From Balneolaceae bacterium (GTDB taxonomy: Bacteria > Bacteroidota > Rhodothermia > Balneolales > Balneolaceae), in NCBI GenBank assembly GCA_007131725.1, contig SLPZ01000167.1, positions 1 to 55,677 of the forward strand: a stretch of 55,677 nucleotides of DNA, in the 5' to 3' direction. A program made the position numbers and the translations under genes. The stretch's first letter is position 1. Each line of letters opens with the position of its first letter. The notes beneath the pieces were generated by a model. It saw only the letters and a list, made by a program, of their open reading frames with translations. It was not told where the DNA came from and did no database searches. Shown in pieces: positions 16,288-24,658 of this stretch.

Positions 16288-18220
16288 AGAAATGATATCT
16301 CACAAATCCTTCAATCGCTTCATATTCGGCCAGGCCGAGTCTATCGTACATTTCGGCTGTTCCGCGGTTTCGATCTTCGGATCGCTGCCAAAACTCACGG
16401 GCATCGGATCCCGGAAAGAGCGGGCGGTCTTTTTGTGACTGATGCTTAAAAATAGCTCTCCGCTTGCGCATTAACTCCTGCGGACTGAGCGGCACCGCCA
16501 TCTCAATTTCGTTGACATCCCACTCCTGCCAGGCACCCCTGTAAAGCCATACCCAGCAGTCTTTAGTCCAGTCATCATTTTTAACCACTTCCAGTGCTTT
16601 AAAAATGGCTTTGAGGCAAACCCGATGTGTTCCGTGCGGGTCAGACAGATCGCCGGCGGCATATACTTGATGCGGCTTGATTTTGCGAAGCAATTCTACT
16701 GTTATTTTTATGTCTTCATCAGACAACGGCTTTTTCTTTACCCGGCCGGTTTCATAAAACGGCATGTCCATAAAGTGCATGTTTTCGTCGGGAACGCCGC
16801 AATAACGCCCGCCTGCTTTAGCTTCACCGCGGCGGATGAGCCCTTTAATCATTTTTACTTCGGGGGAGTCTATCTGTCCCGGCTCTTTATTTTTGAGTGA
16901 TTCATTCACCTTTCTGAACAGCTTTTCGGCTTTTTGCTCTTTTAGGCCGAACGCCTCTGAATAGTCCAGCACAAAATCGGCAAAACGGATTACGTCATCA
17001 TCAAAAACGGCAATATTTCCGGATGTTTGATAGGCGATGTGAACTTCATGGCCGTGATCTACAAGCCGGATCAGCGTACCGCCCATCGAGATCACATCAT
17101 CATCAGGATGCGGGCTGAAAATGAGGGCTCGTTTTGGGAAGGGTGATTTTCGCTCTGGCCTCTTTGTATCATCGGCGTTTGGCTTTCCGCCGGGCCATCC
17201 GGTGATGGTGTGCTGAAGCTCGTTGAACACTTTAATATTGATGTTATATGCAGGCCCTTTTGTGGTGATGAGGTCGGCCATTCCATGCTCGTTGTAGTTT
17301 TCGTCGGTCAGTTTCAGAATGGGTTTGTCTACTTTCTGGCAGAGCCAAACCACGGCTTTCCGGATTAGTTTATCGTCCCAGTCGCAGGGGCCGATCAGCC
17401 AGGGGGTATTAAATCGCAGCAGTTTTTCGGAGCCGGCATCATCAAGCACAACAACCGTATTTTTGTGATTCTGCAGGTAGGTTGCCGGCACGCTTTCTTT
17501 GATCTTGCCTTCTACTGTTTGCTGAATGATGCCGGATTTCCCTTCACCCCAAGCCATGAGGATAATTTGCCTGGCACTCAGAATGGTACCCACACCCATG
17601 GTTATGGCTCTCCTTGGCACGTTTTCTTCCCCGAAAAAGTCGCTGGCGGCATCTTTTCGCGTTATTTTGTCCAGTGTGATCAGCCTTGTAGGTGAGTCGG
17701 GCCGTGATCCCGGTTCATTAAAACCAATGTGACCGGTTCGGCCAATGCCGAGAAGCTGAATATCAATCCCTCCTGCATCTTTTATTTTTTGTTCGTATTC
17801 ATCACAATAATCATAAACTTCATCCTCGGGAATAGAGCCGTCCGGGATATGGATCTGATCTTTTGGTATGTCGATATGATTGAAGAGATGTTCATTCATA
17901 AACCGAACGTAACTTTGCAGGGAGTCTGGCTCAATCGGGTAGTATTCATCAAGGTTGAAAGTAATCACATTTTCGAAACTCAGCCCCTCTTCCTTGTGCA
18001 AGCGGATCAGCTCATCATAAATATCAACCGGAGATGATCCGGTGGCCAGCCCTAAAACAGCATTTTTGCCCTCTTTCTTTTTTTCTTTGATGAGTTCTGC
18101 TATTTCCTGTGCAATTGCCGCGGATGCCTCGGAGCTGTCATCATAAATTATGGTAGGAATTTTTTCGTAATACGTTTTACGTTTATCGATGGATTGAATT
18201 TTATTTTTTAGAGATTCCAT
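16286..18220 (-). CDS. nagB: Glucosamine-6-phosphate deaminase fused to PIG-L deacetylase domain
   Basis: The 644-residue two-domain protein starts with a NagB domain (about 20-290) that isomerises and deaminates glucosamine 6-phosphate to fructose 6-phosphate and ammonia. It shows GLATGSSPVDIY, FNLDEYYPI with Asp91, and GIGRTGHIGFNEPGS with His164 and Glu169. Thr162 stands where E. coli NagB has Asp141. The C-terminal part (about 360-630) is a PIG-L/LmbE-type metal-dependent N-deacetylase with SPHPDDD (about 368-374) and DPHGTHR. The fusion is common in Bacteroidetes and could deacetylate and deaminate GlcNAc-6-phosphate in one polypeptide, replacing a separate NagA. That coupling is inference. 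ATG 18220 is preferred to TTG 18238. It is divergent from the ROK kinase gene, with a palindrome between them. Confidence 0.93.
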   Translation of the reverse strand: MESLKNKIQSIDKRKTYYEKIPTIIYDDSSEASAAIAQEIAELIKEKKKEGKNAVLGLATGSSPVDIYDELIRLHKEEGLSFENVITFNLDEYYPIEPDSLQSYVRFMNEHLFNHIDIPKDQIHIPDGSIPEDEVYDYCDEYEQKIKDAGGIDIQLLGIGRTGHIGFNEPGSRPDSPTRLITLDKITRKDAASDFFGEENVPRRAITMGVGTILSARQIILMAWGEGKSGIIQQTVEGKIKESVPATYLQNHKNTVVVLDDAGSEKLLRFNTPWLIGPCDWDDKLIRKAVVWLCQKVDKPILKLTDENYNEHGMADLITTKGPAYNINIKVFNELQHTITGWPGGKPNADDTKRPERKSPFPKRALIFSPHPDDDVISMGGTLIRLVDHGHEVHIAYQTSGNIAVFDDDVIRFADFVLDYSEAFGLKEQKAEKLFRKVNESLKNKEPGQIDSPEVKMIKGLIRRGEAKAGGRYCGVPDENMHFMDMPFYETGRVKKKPLSDEDIKITVELLRKIKPHQVYAAGDLSDPHGTHRVCLKAIFKALEVVKNDDWTKDCWVWLYRGAWQEWDVNEIEMAVPLSPQELMRKRRAIFKHQSQKDRPLFPGSDAREFWQRSEDRNRGTAEMYDRLGLAEYEAIEGFVRYHF

Positions 18221-18303
18221 ATAAGTGTGGATTATCAAAAATTTTTGTTATAGCCGTCTTGGTTTTCAAATTAAAATATACTGATTAAAGCAGAAATTGA
18301 GGA

Positions 18304-18319
18304 TTGGAATCGGTTCCAA
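18304..18319. promoter_or_regulatory. Palindromic operator between divergent nagB and ROK genes
   Basis: TTGGAATCGGTTCCAA has perfect 6-bp arms (TTGGAA/TTCCAA) around TCGG and lies in the 256-nt divergent gap, about 84 nt from the nagB start. Its form suits a LacI-family regulator; one is encoded at 22300-23334 in the same locus. Direct evidence of binding is lacking. Confidence 0.5.
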
Positions 18320-18476
18320 AAACCAATTCCGGGGGATTACCAGTTTTCTTTTAAGGTATAAATCATGATTTTACAAATAATAACTTATCAACTGACCACT
18401 TAGTTTGAAATTTAAGCAATATTGTGATGCTATTTTTTCTAAATTTAAACCCTGTGATGAAATGCAAGCAGATGTT

Positions 18477-19451
18477 ATGGAGTTAGTTGCAGGAATAGAC
18501 CTGGGAGGCACCGATACAAAATTTGGCCTTGTTAATCGCAAGGGAGATTTATTTGCATACCGATCAATTCCAACCAATCCTGATCTTGAGCATGAAGAAT
18601 TTTTCAACCTTCTTGCATATCAGCTAAAAGAGATGTTGAATTCGCTGGAAGGCAATTTTACACTTGCCGGAATTTCTGTAGGCGCACCAACCGGCAGTGA
18701 ATCCCGCGGGACTATAGATGACGCATCAAACCTGAACTGGCCGAGGAAGCTGCCAATCCGGGAAATTCTGCATTCAATATTCGGGCTGCCGGTTACCGTA
18801 TCGAACGATGCGAACGCCGCAGCCGTGGGCGAGATGCTTTATGGTGCGGCAAAACATCATAAAAATTTTATCTGTATCACACTTGGCACCGGTCTTGGGA
18901 GCGGCATTGTTTCGAATGGCCAGCTAATTCTTGGTACACACGGCCATGCCGGCGAACTGGGACACATTACCGCTGTGCATAATGGAAGGCAGTGTAGCTG
19001 CGGAAGAAAAGGATGCCTGGAAACCTACGTTTCAGCCCGCGGAATTATTCAAACAGTACTTGATGCCGATCCCGGTGAACTTAAAAAGTCTCTGCTGAAT
19101 CCACATGTGAACGGCGAACTGACTGCTGAAATTATAACAAAAGCGGCGGGTGAAGGAGATGAACTTGCACTCCGGGCATTTGATTACACCGGAAAAATCC
19201 TTGGCAAAAAACTGGCCGACACTGTGGCCATTTTAAATCCCGAACTTATCATCCTCACCGGGGGAGTATCACAAGCAGGCGATCTGATTCTGAATCCCAC
19301 CAAAAAATATATGGACGAACACCTGCTCGATATTTACAAAGGCAGCGTTGAGCTGAAAATTTCAGAAATGGCGAGCAAAAAAACCACTATTTTGGGGGTA
19401 GCGGCTTTCATGTGGCTTAAGCTGGATAAGCAGAAAATGCAGTCGGCATAA
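18477..19451 (+). CDS. ROK-family sugar kinase (glucokinase or N-acetylglucosamine kinase-like)
   Basis: The 324-residue ROK protein (from ATG 18477; ATG 18462 adds five residues and is an equal alternative) begins MELVAGIDLGGTDTKFGLV with the ATP-binding GGTDTK. It carries SNDANAAAVGE with the catalytic Asp, the GTGLGSG loop, GHAGELGHI and the zinc/ROK signature CSCGRKGCLETY. No DNA-binding domain is present, so it is a kinase rather than an NagC-type repressor. It phosphorylates a hexose; next to GH20 hexosaminidase and NagB, GlcNAc or glucosamine is the likely substrate. The GH20 gene follows after 54 nt in the same direction. Confidence 0.9.
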   Translation: MELVAGIDLGGTDTKFGLVNRKGDLFAYRSIPTNPDLEHEEFFNLLAYQLKEMLNSLEGNFTLAGISVGAPTGSESRGTIDDASNLNWPRKLPIREILHSIFGLPVTVSNDANAAAVGEMLYGAAKHHKNFICITLGTGLGSGIVSNGQLILGTHGHAGELGHITAVHNGRQCSCGRKGCLETYVSARGIIQTVLDADPGELKKSLLNPHVNGELTAEIITKAAGEGDELALRAFDYTGKILGKKLADTVAILNPELIILTGGVSQAGDLILNPTKKYMDEHLLDIYKGSVELKISEMASKKTTILGVAAFMWLKLDKQKMQSA

Positions 19452-19505
19452 CCGCCTTTGGTTATATTTATTTCCCAAGAATAAACTCCTCAATGTTATT
19501 TTTTT

Positions 19506-22112
19506 ATGAGTTACTCAAGACTATCCTTTTTGGCAATTCTATTTTGTGCTTTTTTAACCTCACAACAATGTGATGTGGCAGAACGAGAAACTGACCCGCC
19601 GCTTCTTGAATTTGTGATTCAAAGTGCCCCGGTTGATATAACCTGGGAGCTGGTTTCAAATTTCGAAGACGATAATCAGTTCAGTGCTGAACTGACCCTG
19701 AACAATACCTCGGATGAAGTTTTTCCGGCAGAGGGCTGGGTGCTCTATTTAAACTCAATCAGGCCGCTTGTTGAAGATTCTTTTCTTCCGGGGCTGAAAG
19801 CTACTCACATCAATGGCGATTTTTTCAAGCTTGAGCCCACCGAAGAATTTGAGCCGATTGAACCGGGTGAAAGCAGGCTTATCGAATATCACGGCAGGTT
19901 TCACTCTATAAAGTTTACCGATGCGCCCCAGGGTTTTTATTTTGTATTTGATGATGGAGATGAGAAAATTGTTCAAACAGTAGAAAACGTTGAGATATTA
20001 CCTTTCAAACGTGATGAACAGGTAAACCGCACTCCCGATGACCTGATTGAAGTTCTCACACCGGAATCAATTTTTAATGATAACAGTGCACTTACAGCCC
20101 TGGATATAAATCAGATAGGAAAAATCATCCCAACACCCCGGTCGGTTCAGCAGGGAGATGAAATTTTTACGATTACAGACGGCATCGACATATACTATCA
20201 CGAACAATTTTTTACTGAAGCTTCCTATCTGGAAAACCTACTTGGTGCCTACAATATTCGCGCTTCTTCTCAATTGCTTGATCACGAGTGGGGCGGTGCC
20301 GGCATAGTTCTGAATCTTGAAATGGAAAGCATTGATAACGATGAAGCCTACATTCTGGATGTGTCGCCAGGCGCCATCGAAATTCTGGCAAATGACAACA
20401 AAGGCATTTTCTACGGTATTCAGAGCCTGAGAGCTTTAATCGACAATCGCGATGGCGATGAACTCGAAATTGGCACTGTGAGGATTGAGGATGAACCCGC
20501 CTTTCCGTACCGAGGTATGCATCTCGATGTGTCCAGGAATTTTCAGTCAGCGGATGATGTAAAGCGCCTGCTCGATGTTATGGCGATGTATAAACTGAAC
20601 AGGTTCCATTTTCATTTAACCGATGATGAGGGATGGAGGCTGGCCATCGAGCCGCTGCCGGAACTGGTTGAGGTAGGCGGCCGCAGAGGCCATACCACAG
20701 ACGAGTCGGATTACCTGATTCCATCTTATGGTTCCGGCCCTGATCCCACAACCGGCCGCTCTTTTGGAAGTGGCTGGTATAGCCGCAGCGAATACATCAA
20801 CCTGCTTCAGTATGCGCACGAAAGGCATATCGAAGTGATCCCAGAAATTGATGTTCCCGGCCATGCACGGGCTGCAATAGTAGCCATGAAAGCCAGGTCA
20901 GAAAGGTTGCACGATGCAGGCGATCCCGAAGCAGCCGACTTTTTCCGCCTTGATGAAGAGGGGGATGAATCGGAATATCTCTCAATTCAAAGTTTTAATG
21001 ACAATGTGATTAATGTCTGCCAGGAATCAACCTATCGGTTTATGGAAGTTGTGATCGATGAAATTGTTGATATGCACCGTGCAGCAGGCGTACCGCTTAC
21101 CACCATTCACATGGGTGGCGATGAAGTGCCGCACGGCGTCTGGGAAAAATCACCTGCCTGTAGTCAGCTAATGGAAGATGAGGGCATTGAAAATGTTCGC
21201 GATTTGCAGATCTATTTCTTCGATCGCATTCAGACAAAACTCCAGGAGCGTAACCTGATGATGGCCGGATGGGAAGAAGTAGCGTTTCGTGAATTTGAGG
21301 ATGATTCAAGACAGCCGCATCCCGAATTTGCCGGTTCAACCATACCGCATGTTTGGTCGAATATCTGGGGCACCGGAACCGAAGATTATGCCTACACTCT
21401 TGCCAATATGGGGTATGAAGTGGTGATGTCTCACGCATCCAATTTTTATTTCGATTTTGCTTACGATAAATACTGGAAAGAACCGGGCTTTTATTGGGCT
21501 GCCATGTTCAATACAAAGGAGCCTTATTCATTCATACCGTTCAACCTCTACAAAAATGCTGTGAAAGATAACTACGGCAATCCGATTCCGGAAGATCATT
21601 TCGACGATGCTGTGCAGCTTTTGCCAGAAGCAAGAGAAAATATTCTTGGGCTTCAGGGGCAGCTTTGGACCGAAACGGTGAATCGTGAAGGCGCCATGGA
21701 CTACATGATATTTCCACGGCTGCTTGGCCTTGCGGAACGCGCCTGGATGGGTGATGCCGACTGGAGTGAACACGATAACCGTGACCAGATGTGGGAAGAA
21801 AGGGATGCAGCCTGGAAAGAGTTCGCCAACCGAATTGGCTGGTTTGAGCTAAAACGGCTTGATCGGATTTATGGAGACAGAATCAATTACCGGATTCCGC
21901 CGCCGGGTGCAGTGGTAGAAAATGGAGTCTTGACGGCCAATACCGGATTTCCCGGCCTCGAAATTCGATACGAAATAGATGGAAATGAACCGACAGAAGC
22001 CTCTGAACTCTACGATGGCCCAGTTGAACTTGGTGATGCAGAGAAAGTTTCGCTGGCAGTATTTAACAGCCTTGGGCGCTCCGGCAGGATAATTACTATC
22101 GAGTTGGATTAG
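19506..22112 (+). CDS. Exported beta-N-acetylhexosaminidase, glycoside hydrolase family 20
   Basis: The 868-residue enzyme should release terminal beta-linked GlcNAc or GalNAc from chito-oligomers or glycans. It has a hydrophobic leader SFLAILFCAFLTS ending at Cys22; the SQQC context is a poor lipobox, so it may be a lipoprotein or simply secreted. A CHB_HEX-like carbohydrate-binding beta domain follows (about 35-165), then a GH20b domain (about 205-325). The TIM-barrel catalytic domain starts at FPYRGMHLDVSRNF, with FHLTDDEGWRL, IPEIDVPGHARA, and the catalytic pair in HMGGDEV (Asp539/Glu540). The C-terminal about 60 residues resemble the chitobiase C-terminal beta domain. It uses the 2-acetamido group as nucleophile, as known for the family. 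Part of the amino-sugar locus. Confidence 0.95.
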   Translation: MSYSRLSFLAILFCAFLTSQQCDVAERETDPPLLEFVIQSAPVDITWELVSNFEDDNQFSAELTLNNTSDEVFPAEGWVLYLNSIRPLVEDSFLPGLKATHINGDFFKLEPTEEFEPIEPGESRLIEYHGRFHSIKFTDAPQGFYFVFDDGDEKIVQTVENVEILPFKRDEQVNRTPDDLIEVLTPESIFNDNSALTALDINQIGKIIPTPRSVQQGDEIFTITDGIDIYYHEQFFTEASYLENLLGAYNIRASSQLLDHEWGGAGIVLNLEMESIDNDEAYILDVSPGAIEILANDNKGIFYGIQSLRALIDNRDGDELEIGTVRIEDEPAFPYRGMHLDVSRNFQSADDVKRLLDVMAMYKLNRFHFHLTDDEGWRLAIEPLPELVEVGGRRGHTTDESDYLIPSYGSGPDPTTGRSFGSGWYSRSEYINLLQYAHERHIEVIPEIDVPGHARAAIVAMKARSERLHDAGDPEAADFFRLDEEGDESEYLSIQSFNDNVINVCQESTYRFMEVVIDEIVDMHRAAGVPLTTIHMGGDEVPHGVWEKSPACSQLMEDEGIENVRDLQIYFFDRIQTKLQERNLMMAGWEEVAFREFEDDSRQPHPEFAGSTIPHVWSNIWGTGTEDYAYTLANMGYEVVMSHASNFYFDFAYDKYWKEPGFYWAAMFNTKEPYSFIPFNLYKNAVKDNYGNPIPEDHFDDAVQLLPEARENILGLQGQLWTETVNREGAMDYMIFPRLLGLAERAWMGDADWSEHDNRDQMWEERDAAWKEFANRIGWFELKRLDRIYGDRINYRIPPPGAVVENGVLTANTGFPGLEIRYEIDGNEPTEASELYDGPVELGDAEKVSLAVFNSLGRSGRIITIELD

Positions 22113-22299
22113 AATTGATGTATACTATGCTGATAGATGATCTATTACATGAGTAGATAAAAATGCATCAATCTAAATCATTATCTGAAAAAAATTCCGT
22201 TTTGCATTTAATTATTTAGCAGAATTTTTTTTAATTAAAGTTCGTTTTGCACTTAATCGAATGCTCATGTTATAGCAGGTCCACCGTACTAAATCAGCT

Positions 22300-23334
22300 A
22301 TGGAAAAATTAAACATCGATAAAGTTGCCAAGCTTGCCCATGTTTCAAGATCCGTTGTTTCGCGGGTAATCAACAATCATCCCAATGTGAGTGAAGAGGC
22401 ACGCCGGCGTGTGATGGAAGTTGTGGAGATGCATAACTACAAACCCAATACGGTAGCCCGGAATCTTGCAACTCAGAGTACTAATCAGATTGGGGTGTTA
22501 ACCAGTCGAATTGGTGATGAGAGCCTTGGAAATGGCTACTGGACTTTACTCTATCTCGGTATTTTTGAAGAATGCATCAGGCGGGGCTACAATGTTCATC
22601 TCTCATTTTATTCGTCTTCCATGAAAAATGAGCTGCATGAACTAATCCTGAATGAACACCGGCTGGATGGAGTGATCTGCCTGAATGAAGAGGTTACCAA
22701 ATTTACAGCCGATCGTTTTGCCGAAATTGATATGCCCATCGTGATGGTTGGCCATAATCCCGAATTTCCGGAAATCTGTTCGGTTGATGTGGATAATTAC
22801 AAGGGTGCGTACAAAGCAGTAAAACACCTCGCGGATCTCGGCCACAGGCGAATCGGCGGAATTTTCGGTGATCAGAATGTGGAAGAAACGAAACACCGAA
22901 TAAGCGGATATAGAAAGGCACAGTCCGACTATGGAATACTGGTTGATGATGAGGTTATATCGGTAAGCAGTTATTCGCAAAAAGATGGTTATCAAACCAT
23001 GAACAAATGGATAAAAGAACATCCTGAAATAACTGCCCTGTTTTGCGCAAGTGATACCCTTGCAATGGGTGCAATGTTGGCGCTTCACGAAAATAATATC
23101 AAAATTCCTGAAGAGTTTTCAGTTGTGGGGTTTGACGGGCTGCCAATTTCGAGGTATATGATTCCTCCACTCACCACCATTGAGCAGCCCACCTATGGAA
23201 AAGGCGAAAAGGCAGCCAAAATACTCATCGACAAGATTAATAAATACCAGACAGATATCGTGCAGCACAACATGGAGCCCGAGTTAATTGTGCGAAAAAG
23301 CTGCGCGCCTGCGCATGTAAAAACAACTATTTAG
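22300..23334 (+). CDS. LacI-family transcriptional regulator
   Basis: The 344-residue repressor has an N-terminal helix-turn-helix and hinge (VAKLAHVSRSVVSRVINN ... VSEEARRRVMEVVEMHNYKPNTVARNL, about 7-57). A periplasmic-binding-like effector domain follows (GVLTSRIGDE, RLDGVICLNE, MVGHNPEFPEICSVDVDNYKGAYKAVKHLADLGHRRIGGIFG, ALFCASDTLAMGAM, VGFDGLPISRYM). It is the last gene of the amino-sugar locus, 187 nt after the GH20 gene, and is the best candidate to bind the TTGGAA-type palindrome at 18304-18319. The effector is unknown. Confidence 0.93.
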   Translation: MEKLNIDKVAKLAHVSRSVVSRVINNHPNVSEEARRRVMEVVEMHNYKPNTVARNLATQSTNQIGVLTSRIGDESLGNGYWTLLYLGIFEECIRRGYNVHLSFYSSSMKNELHELILNEHRLDGVICLNEEVTKFTADRFAEIDMPIVMVGHNPEFPEICSVDVDNYKGAYKAVKHLADLGHRRIGGIFGDQNVEETKHRISGYRKAQSDYGILVDDEVISVSSYSQKDGYQTMNKWIKEHPEITALFCASDTLAMGAMLALHENNIKIPEEFSVVGFDGLPISRYMIPPLTTIEQPTYGKGEKAAKILIDKINKYQTDIVQHNMEPELIVRKSCAPAHVKTTI

Positions 23335-23370
23335 CCTTACTTCTGTACTGAAAAAAGCAAATACATGTTT

Positions 23371-23480
23371 TCTCGCAGAGGTTCGCAGATGGTTGCGCGG
23401 AGGTACGCAGAAGAGGGTTGGGGTACTATTCATTTACATCAATGCACGTCAGCGGAAATCTTCGGCGTTCGTCTGCGAGA
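23371..23480 (+). repeat. Palindromic-ended repeat, copy A
   Basis: A 110-nt copy ending 36 nt downstream of the GxxExxY stop codon. It begins TCTCGCAGAGGTTCGCAGAT and ends CGTTCGTCTGCGAGA. It contains a short ORF with no family resemblance. Confidence 0.85.
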
Positions 23481-23516
23481 GACAATCGAGGATCAAACTT
23501 ACGATAGGGTTAAAAC

Positions 23517-23894
23517 TCATAAATTATTCACAATTCTGGTGATCGAGTTTTTGATCAAAACGGAATTAAAATTGATTAACAGCCCCAATTTTTTATCTGT
23601 CAGTTTCAGATAGGTGAGAAGCTGCTTGTGATGCACATCAAGGAGTTTTTCGACAGATTTAACTTCTATAATGACCTTGTTTTCTACAAGTAAATCAAGC
23701 CGGAATCCTTGGTCGAATGTTATATTGTCATATTCCACAGGAACCGGTACCTGATTGGTGACATGGAGGCCTTCATTCTGAAGTTCATGTTTCAAAACCG
23801 TTTCATAAACCGATTCAAGTAAACCCGGCCCGAGGTTTCTATGGACTGTGAGAGCTGTGCCCCTTATGATGTAGGAAATTTGATTTTCTGTCAT
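23517..23894 (-). CDS. GxxExxY protein (PD-(D/E)xK nuclease-like fold)
   Basis: The 125-residue protein has the signature LGPGLLESVYE, with Gly24, Glu27 and Tyr30 forming GxxExxY. A PD-(D/E)xK-like core follows: FRLDLLVENKVIIEVKS (Asp67, then Glu77-x-Lys79), and QLLTYL with Gln91, like motif IV of RecB-type nucleases. The full family length is present and the putative catalytic residues are intact, so it may be an active nuclease. Biological function of the family is not established. It has no operon partner and sits between repeat copies A and B. ATG 23894 begins MTENQIS. Confidence 0.88.
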   Translation of the reverse strand: MTENQISYIIRGTALTVHRNLGPGLLESVYETVLKHELQNEGLHVTNQVPVPVEYDNITFDQGFRLDLLVENKVIIEVKSVEKLLDVHHKQLLTYLKLTDKKLGLLINFNSVLIKNSITRIVNNL

Positions 23895-23964
23895 TTTTCT
23901 ATCTTGTGAAATTGGTATTGGTTCTACATATATGAACCAAAAAAGAGAGATGCCTTACATTTTT

Positions 23965-24073
23965 TCTCGCAGAGGTTCGCAGAAGGTAGCGCGGAGGTAC
24001 GCAGAAGAGGGTTGGGGTACTATACATTTACATCAGCGCCCGTCAGCGAATTCGTCCGCGTTCGTCGGCGAGA
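23965..24073 (+). repeat. Palindromic-ended repeat, copy B
   Basis: A 109-nt copy 71 nt upstream of the GxxExxY start codon. Together with the preceding about 45 nt (TATGAACC...AAAAAGAGAGATG) it forms a unit that is repeated 164 nt further on. Confidence 0.85.
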
Positions 24074-24128
24074 TACCCGTTGGTTCTTGCATGTATGAAC
24101 TGAAAAAGAGAGATGTCCTTATATTTTT

Positions 24129-24238
24129 TCTCGCAGAGGTTCGCAGAAGTTTGCGCGGAGGCACGAAGAGGAGGGTTGGGGTACTATTTATTCACATCAG
24201 CGCACGTCAGCGTAAATCGACCGCGTTCGTCTGCGAGA
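24129..24238 (+). repeat. Palindromic-ended repeat, copy C
   Basis: A 110-nt copy lying exactly 164 nt after copy B. The spacer TATGAACTGAAAAAGAGAGATG also matches the one before B, so B and C are a tandem duplication of a 164-nt unit. Confidence 0.85.
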
Positions 24239-24462
24239 AACTTAGAGCTAATGAATTCAGACTTTCTACTGCTGGAAAAAAAGCTTACGGAATTTTTGAC
24301 CTCATCATTACATTAGGGCTATTCTATTTTCTTTTTCACATTTCCTACTTCGACCGTTATTCATCTTTTGAGAGCTTTTTACTTATCTCTGCCATTTTGG
24401 TAATCATCATTGGTAAAGTTATTTATTATTACAGAAAAGAGTTCTCTACTCAGCTTGTTTGA
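24239..24462 (+). pseudogene. Remnant of a small two-helix membrane protein
   Basis: Directly after repeat C an open frame without its own start reads about 75 residues. It holds two plausible membrane segments (YGIFDLIITLGLFYFLFHIS and FLLISAILVIIIGKVIYYY), ending at TGA 24460-24462. The frame continues back through repeats B and C to ATG 23932, giving a 176-residue reading whose N-terminal half is just repeat translated. The simplest view is a gene decapitated by the repeat; a repeat-derived new N-terminus is the alternative. The following 24463-24658 holds nothing recognisable. Confidence 0.3.
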
Positions 24463-24658
24463 GGAACACACCTTTGAAAGTACTTGCTACTGGCCTATTC
24501 TCCTAATTACTGCCTGGTATTTCGAAGGTTAGGCCATTGCCAAAAAAATGATCGTATCGAGGGAGATTTGCAGTTTTATATCTGAATAAATTGTGCGATA
24601 ACACCCGTAAAAACAACTAATTGGCCTTTCTTTAGTGTCGTGATCCCGGGTTTACCAG

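Larger units (their letters stand above)
23371..24238. mobile_element. GxxExxY gene bracketed by three copies of a palindromic-ended repeat
   Basis: Three direct copies of a roughly 110-bp repeat (23371-23480, 23965-24073, 24129-24238) flank and follow a single minus-strand GxxExxY gene (23517-23894). Each copy begins TCTCGCAGA and ends with the inverse (TCTGCGAGA, or TCGGCGAGA in the second). The copies are internally very alike, for example GAGGGTTGGGGTACTAT in all three. No transposase is present. Repeats of the TCGCAGAG type around genes of this family are seen in other bacterial genomes (recalled from general knowledge), so gene plus repeats may be one transmissible unit. Confidence 0.6.

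Noticed and set aside
23365-23613. 82-codon ORF covering repeat A
   Set aside because: It is the repeat read in one frame running into the antisense of the GxxExxY gene, with no family resemblance or ribosome-binding site.
23371-24238. Direct repeats as a CRISPR array
   Set aside because: Only three units of about 110 nt with unequal spacing and a gene between the first two; CRISPR repeats are 24-48 nt with similar short spacers, and no cas genes are nearby.
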